This document shows positions 60,036 to 64,000 of a stretch of 64,000 nt of DNA, piece by piece. The stretch is from Chromobacterium rhizoryzae (GTDB lineage Bacteria; Pseudomonadota; Gammaproteobacteria; Burkholderiales; Chromobacteriaceae): assembly GCF_020544465.1 (NCBI RefSeq), contig NZ_CP066126.1:4092001-4156000 (forward strand). The letters are read 5' to 3'. The translations under genes and the position numbers were made by a program. Within the stretch, counting starts at the first letter, position 1; every line of letters starts with the position of its first letter. The notes below the pieces were generated by a model. It searched no databases. It was not told the origin of the DNA and worked only from the letters and a program-made list of their open reading frames with translations.

Positions 60036-60646
60036 CCCATGGCTCCTTTCAGGTAGACGACGGTGAACACGCAGATCCACACGATGTCGAGGAAGTGCCA
60101 GAACAGCGACAGGCAGTTCAGACGCGTCATCGCGCGGCCGGTCAGGCCGGTCTTGGCCACTTCCACCATCATCACCGCCATCCAGATCAGGCCGGCGGTC
60201 ACGTGCAGGCCGTGCAGGCCCACCAGGCCGAAGAAGGCCGACAGGAAGGCGCTGACCTGCGGGCCGTGGCCCTCGGAGATCAGGTGGTGGAATTCGTTGA
60301 TTTCCAGGCCGATGAAGGCGGCGCCGAACAGGAAGGTCATGCCCAGCCAGCCCAGCACCGCGGATTTATTGCCCTTCTGACCGGCGATCATCGCAAAGCC
60401 GTAGGTGATGGAAGACAGCAGCAGCGCCGCGGTCTCCACCAGCACGTATTGCAGATCGAAGATCTCCTTGCCGGACACGCCTTCCGCCACATTGCGGAAC
60501 AGCACGGCGTAAGCCGCGAACGCGCTGGCGAACAGGATGCAGTCGGTCATCAGGTAGAACCAGAAGCCCAACACGGTTTGCGAACCGCTGTCGTGGTGCT
60601 CGTGGTCGTCGTGCGCTTCGTGCGCGTCTTTTACATAAGTCGTCAT
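60032..60646 (-). CDS. cyoC: Cytochrome bo quinol oxidase subunit III
   Basis: A 204-residue subunit with five helices, a His/Asp-rich N-terminus (DAHEAHDDHEHHD) and the conserved GLEINEFHHLISEGHGP and GLHGLHVTAGLIWM segments of subunit III. It starts 15 bp after cyoB. Confidence 0.97.
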   Translation of the reverse strand: MTTYVKDAHEAHDDHEHHDSGSQTVLGFWFYLMTDCILFASAFAAYAVLFRNVAEGVSGKEIFDLQYVLVETAALLLSSITYGFAMIAGQKGNKSAVLGWLGMTFLFGAAFIGLEINEFHHLISEGHGPQVSAFLSAFFGLVGLHGLHVTAGLIWMAVMMVEVAKTGLTGRAMTRLNCLSLFWHFLDIVWICVFTVVYLKGAMG

Positions 60647-60661
60647 GTCGGATTCAACCTG

Positions 60662-62704
60662 TTACGCGGTGGTGGTCGGACGCGCCGCCTTGTGCGGCTG
60701 GGCCGGGTCGCGCTCGGTGTAGTTGTCCACATCGATGCCCAGTTTTTCGAAACGCTCGCGCTCGATGGCTTCCACTTCCTCCGGCTGCACGTAGTAGTCC
60801 AGATCGTTGTCGTAGGCGCGCGCCAGCATGCAGCCGACGATGCCCACCAGGCCGACGATGGCCAGCCACCAGATATGCCAGATCAGGGCGAAGCCCAACA
60901 CCGTGGTGAAGCCGCCGATATAGACGCCCATCGCGGTGTTCTTCGGCATGTGGATGGGCTCGTAGGACTTGGGCACCGCGTAGGCCACGCCCTTTTCCTT
61001 CATGTCGGTGAAGGCGTCGATGTCATGCACCACCGGCAGCTTGGCGAAGTTGTAGAACGGCGCCGGCGACGAGGTGGACCATTCCAGGGTATGGCCGTTC
61101 CACGGGTCGCCGCTGACGTCGGCCAGCTTCTTGCGGTCGCGGATGCTGACCACGATCTGCAGCAACTGGCAGGCGATGCCGCAGGCGATCAACAGCGCGC
61201 CGAACAGCGCCAGGTACAGCCACGGCTCCCATTCCGGGTTGGTGGTGTAGTTCAGGCGGCGGGTCATGCCGAGGAAGCCCAGCACATACAGCGGCATGAA
61301 GGCGAACATGAAGCCGATCTGCCAGAACCAGAACGAGGCCTTGCCCAGTTTCGGGTTCAGCTTGAAGCCGAACACTTTCGGGAACCAGAAGGTGACGCCG
61401 GCCAGATAGCCGAACACCGCGCCGCCGATGATGGTGTTGTGGAAGTGGGCGATCAGGAACAGGCTGTTGTGCAGCACGAAGTCCGCGCCCGGCACCGCCA
61501 TCAGCACGCCGGTCATGCCGCCGATGGAGAAGGTGACCATGAAGCCCAGCGTCCACAGGATGGGGGTTTCAAAGCGCAGGCGGCCGCGGTAAATGGTGAA
61601 CAGCCAGTTGAACAGTTTCACCCCGGTCGGGATCGAAATGATCATGGTGGCGATGCCGAAGAAAGCGTTGACGCTGGCGCCGGAACCCATGGTGAAGAAG
61701 TGATGCAGCCACACCATGAAGCCCAGGATGGAGATCGCGCCGCTGGCGTAGATCATGGACTTATGGCCGAACAGGCGCTTGCCGGTGAAGGTGGACACCA
61801 CCTCGGAGAAAATGCCGAAGGCGGGCAGCACCAGGATGTACACCTCCGGATGGCCCCAGGCCCAGAACAGGTTCAGATACATCATCGCGTTGCCGCCGGC
61901 TTCCGCGGTGAAGAAATGGAAGTCCAGATAGCGGTCCAGGCTCAGCATGGCCAGCGCGCCGGTCAGGATGGGGAAGGAGCTGGCGATCAGCACATTGGCC
62001 CAGGTGCAGGTCCAGGTGAAGATGGGCATGTCCATCAGCTTCATGCCGGGGGCGCGCATCTTGATCACGGTGACCAGGAAGTTGATCGCCGTCAGCGTCG
62101 TCCCTATCCCTGATATCTGCAAGGCCCAGGTGTAGTAATCCACCCCCACGTCCGGACTGAAGGCGATGCCGGCCAAGGGCGGATAGGCCACCCAGCCGGT
62201 GCGGGCGAAATTGCCCACGCCCAGCGACAGGTTGACCAGGATCACCGCCGCCACCAGCAGCCAGAAGCTCAGCGAGTTCAGGAAGGGGAAGGCCACGTCG
62301 CGCGCGCCGATCTGCAGCGGCACCACGATGTTCATCAGGCCAGTCATGAACGGCATCGCCATGAAGATGATCATGATCACGCCGTGGGCGGTGAAGATCT
62401 GATCGTAGTGATCCGGCGGCAGCACGCCGTGGCTGCCGCCGGTGGCGATGGCCAATTGCGCGCGCATCATCAGCGCGTCGGCGAAGCCGCGCAGCAGCAT
62501 GATCATGGCGACGATGATGTACATCACGCCGATCTTCTTGTGGTCGACCGAAGTCAGCCACTCATGCCACAGATAGCCCCATTTGCCCATTTTGGAGATC
62601 AGGGCCACCAGCATCAGCCCGATCAGGCCGACGCCGCCCAGCGCGCCCATCACAATGGGCTCGTGGAAGGGGATGGCGTCCAGCGTAAGTTTGCCTAACA
62701 GCAT
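60662..62704 (-). CDS. cyoB: Cytochrome bo quinol oxidase subunit I
   Basis: The 680-residue catalytic subunit of the heme-copper oxidase. The CuB and cross-linked Tyr site is WGHPEVYILVLP, further CuB ligands are in LHHFFTMG, and the axial heme ligands are in IAHFHNTIIGG. The quinol oxidase N-terminus (residues 1-50) and a long C-terminal part are present. It reduces O2 to water and pumps protons. It starts 7 bp after cyoA. Confidence 0.98.
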   Translation of the reverse strand: MLLGKLTLDAIPFHEPIVMGALGGVGLIGLMLVALISKMGKWGYLWHEWLTSVDHKKIGVMYIIVAMIMLLRGFADALMMRAQLAIATGGSHGVLPPDHYDQIFTAHGVIMIIFMAMPFMTGLMNIVVPLQIGARDVAFPFLNSLSFWLLVAAVILVNLSLGVGNFARTGWVAYPPLAGIAFSPDVGVDYYTWALQISGIGTTLTAINFLVTVIKMRAPGMKLMDMPIFTWTCTWANVLIASSFPILTGALAMLSLDRYLDFHFFTAEAGGNAMMYLNLFWAWGHPEVYILVLPAFGIFSEVVSTFTGKRLFGHKSMIYASGAISILGFMVWLHHFFTMGSGASVNAFFGIATMIISIPTGVKLFNWLFTIYRGRLRFETPILWTLGFMVTFSIGGMTGVLMAVPGADFVLHNSLFLIAHFHNTIIGGAVFGYLAGVTFWFPKVFGFKLNPKLGKASFWFWQIGFMFAFMPLYVLGFLGMTRRLNYTTNPEWEPWLYLALFGALLIACGIACQLLQIVVSIRDRKKLADVSGDPWNGHTLEWSTSSPAPFYNFAKLPVVHDIDAFTDMKEKGVAYAVPKSYEPIHMPKNTAMGVYIGGFTTVLGFALIWHIWWLAIVGLVGIVGCMLARAYDNDLDYYVQPEEVEAIERERFEKLGIDVDNYTERDPAQPHKAARPTTTA

Positions 62705-62711
62705 GTCTTGA

Positions 62712-63647
62712 TTACTCCTTCACCGTCAGCGGTTCGCACAGGCTCTTGGCCAGAGCGGCCAGCTTCACGTCGGCCTCGGTGGCGGCCAGCGAGGTGCGGC
62801 CGGTCATGTATTTGTGCAGCACGCCCTGGAACAGATAGGGGGTGACGGCGCCGTAATAGGCCACCGGGTTCTTTTCGCTGGGCAGCACCAGGCCGCGGTA
62901 GCCGTTCACGTCCAGCGTCTTGCCGGAGGCCTTGACCTTGGCGACCCAGGCTTCGAACTCCGCCGGCGTCTTGGTGGCGACGGCGTTGAACTTCATGCCG
63001 GAGAAACCGGCGCCGCTGTAGTTGGCGGAGAAGCCCTTGTACACGCCCGGCTCATGCGCCAGCAGATGCAACTGGGTCTGCATGCCGGCCATCGCGTAAA
63101 TCTGGCCGCCCAATTGCGGGATGAAGAAGGAGTTCATCGCCGCGTCGGAAGTGATCTTGAAGTTCACCGGCACATTGCTGGGGAAGGCCAGCTCGTTGAT
63201 CGTGGCGATCTGCTGCTCCGGATAGATGAACAACCATTTCCAATTCAACGCCACCACCTGCACCTCGATCGGCTTCTGGTCGGAATCCAGCGGGCGGTAC
63301 GGGTCCAGCTTGTGGGTGGTTTCCCAGGTCAGCACGGCGAGGAAGGCGATGATGATGCAGGGAATCAGCCAGACCACTAGCTCGATCTTGGTCGAATGCG
63401 ACCATTTCGGCTCATAGACGGCGTCCTTATTGCTGGCGCGGTACTTCCAGGCGAAGAAGAAGGTCATCAGGATCACCGGGATGACCACCAGCAGCATCAG
63501 CGCGGTTGCCGTGATGATCAGGGACTTCTGCTCCGCCGCCACGGGGCCCTTGGGGTCAAGGATTCCGCCTTGACACCCGGCGAGCAGCAGCGCCGAAGCT
63601 ACAGCAAGTCCCCGCCACAGGCGTGAGGGTCTTTGGTTTCTCATCAT
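62712..63647 (-). CDS. cyoA: Cytochrome bo quinol oxidase subunit II
   Basis: A 311-residue lipoprotein with the lipobox LLLAGC (Cys25), two membrane helices (about 45-65 and 90-110) and a periplasmic cupredoxin domain. The CuA ligands of cytochrome c oxidases are missing, as expected for a quinol oxidase. A Gly/Ser-poor C-terminal tail of about 80 residues (MTGRTSLAATEADVKLAA...) follows. It is the first gene of cyoABCDE. ATG 63647 is used; ATG 63644 is equally possible. Confidence 0.96.
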   Translation of the reverse strand: MMRNQRPSRLWRGLAVASALLLAGCQGGILDPKGPVAAEQKSLIITATALMLLVVIPVILMTFFFAWKYRASNKDAVYEPKWSHSTKIELVVWLIPCIIIAFLAVLTWETTHKLDPYRPLDSDQKPIEVQVVALNWKWLFIYPEQQIATINELAFPSNVPVNFKITSDAAMNSFFIPQLGGQIYAMAGMQTQLHLLAHEPGVYKGFSANYSGAGFSGMKFNAVATKTPAEFEAWVAKVKASGKTLDVNGYRGLVLPSEKNPVAYYGAVTPYLFQGVLHKYMTGRTSLAATEADVKLAALAKSLCEPLTVKE

Positions 63648-63857
63648 TTACGACTTTACGGGTTGAACATTCTTGTTATCTCGCCCGGGCGCGTAAGGCT
63701 GCGCGCCATCGGCCCCGGCGGCGGTAATCCAGGCCCGGCTCATGACCGGACGGCAACGGCAAGCCCTTGCGCGGCCGACGGCCATGCAAATGCTATTGGC
63801 ATAATAAAAAGCAATGCGGAACTCGCAGCGCGAGCTGATCAAAATCGAAAGGTCGGC
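63648..63857. promoter_or_regulatory. Upstream region of the cyo operon
   Basis: This 210-bp stretch has no convincing gene; a 91-codon minus-strand frame here has no family resemblance or ribosome site. An AT-rich island (63781-63815, TATTGGCATAATAAAAAGC) contains possible -10 boxes on both strands (CATAAT on plus, TATTAT on minus), without clear -35 boxes. Confidence 0.4.
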
Positions 63858-64000
63858 ATGATCAATCGACAGGGGCGACGCGAATCGCCCCGGGTGGATG
63901 ACGCGACAGGAAAACGGCGACAAGCGGCCTTCCCCTGCTGGGACATCACAACGCTGACAGCCGGCGAACCCTCGGGCGGAGACGCGTCTTCCGGCGGGCA
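63858..64000 (+). CDS. Possible start of an unrecognised gene, cut by the window edge
   Basis: ATG 63858 is preceded by AAAGG at a suitable distance, and the frame stays open for 47 codons to the right edge (MINRQGRRESPRVDDATGKR...). The visible part is hydrophilic, rich in Arg, Gly and Ser, and matches no domain I know. It may be only an accidental frame in GC-rich DNA. Confidence 0.3.
   Translation, partial: MINRQGRRESPRVDDATGKRRQAAFPCWDITTLTAGEPSGGDASSGG

Noticed and set aside
63648..63923. A 91-codon minus-strand frame before cyoA
   Set aside because: It has no ribosome site, no family resemblance and lies in the likely promoter region.

Overview
The window is a high-GC chromosomal segment that reads as a member of the Neisseriales, most like Chromobacterium or a close relative (Betaproteobacteria). 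This is inferred from gene content and protein character: a tpiA-secG-tRNA-Leu-nuo block, a SAH riboswitch in front of ahcY-metF, a cytochrome bo quinol oxidase operon and a homogentisate pathway. I saw no phage, IS element or CRISPR array. The DNA is mostly core metabolism and respiration, with one accessory-looking operon at 48-58.7 kb.

Layout. 0-1 kb: 5' part of a LysR regulator and two identical tRNA-Phe genes. 1-6.1 kb: complete tyrosine/homogentisate catabolic operon (hppD, hmgA, fahA, maiA) divergent from an Lrp/AsnC-type regulator. 6.2-11.7 kb: activated-methyl cycle genes metF, ahcY (with SAH riboswitch) and metK, interrupted by a membrane-bound GGDEF protein. 11.7-14.1 kb: two tandem lipid A acyltransferases and a small monooxygenase-fold protein. 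14.2-30.3 kb, minus strand: tpiA, secG, tRNA-Leu, the 14 complex I genes nuoA-N and a trailing DUF2818 gene. 30.5-36 kb: phosphate uptake (pstSCAB and a Pit transporter), followed by a candidate FNR/ANR-controlled small RNA. 36.2-45.3 kb, minus strand: recG, DUF2147, phzF-like, DUF4124, rdgB-hemW-ridA, a PotD-like binding protein and dusA. 45.7-47.7 kb: a lipoprotein glycoside hydrolase family 3 enzyme. 48-58.7 kb: an AraC regulator and an eight-gene operon (EamA exporter, BKACE, hydrolase, thiolase, alpha-oxoamine synthase, MFS exporter, two-subunit biotin-dependent acyl-CoA carboxylase). 58.8-63.6 kb, minus strand: cyoABCDE.

How the genes work together. The respiratory genes form the two ends of an aerobic chain: NADH:quinone oxidoreductase and the bo-type quinol oxidase. 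Tyrosine catabolism ends in fumarate and acetoacetate, and two of its four enzymes need O2. metK, ahcY and metF form part of the SAM/SAH/methyl-folate cycle. The 48-58.7 kb operon combines acyl-CoA-producing enzymes, an acyl-CoA/amino-acid condensing enzyme and two exporters; this looks like a small-molecule assembly and export system of unknown product and is the best candidate for something undescribed.

Non-coding highlights: five related long palindromic elements (about 116-148 bp), four with a conserved GTAC-N5-GTAC centre and most lying directly at stop codons; an FNR-box-driven small RNA with an anti-Shine-Dalgarno segment; tandem AraC-type operator repeats before the accessory operon; and two consecutive terminator-like hairpins in front of nuoA.
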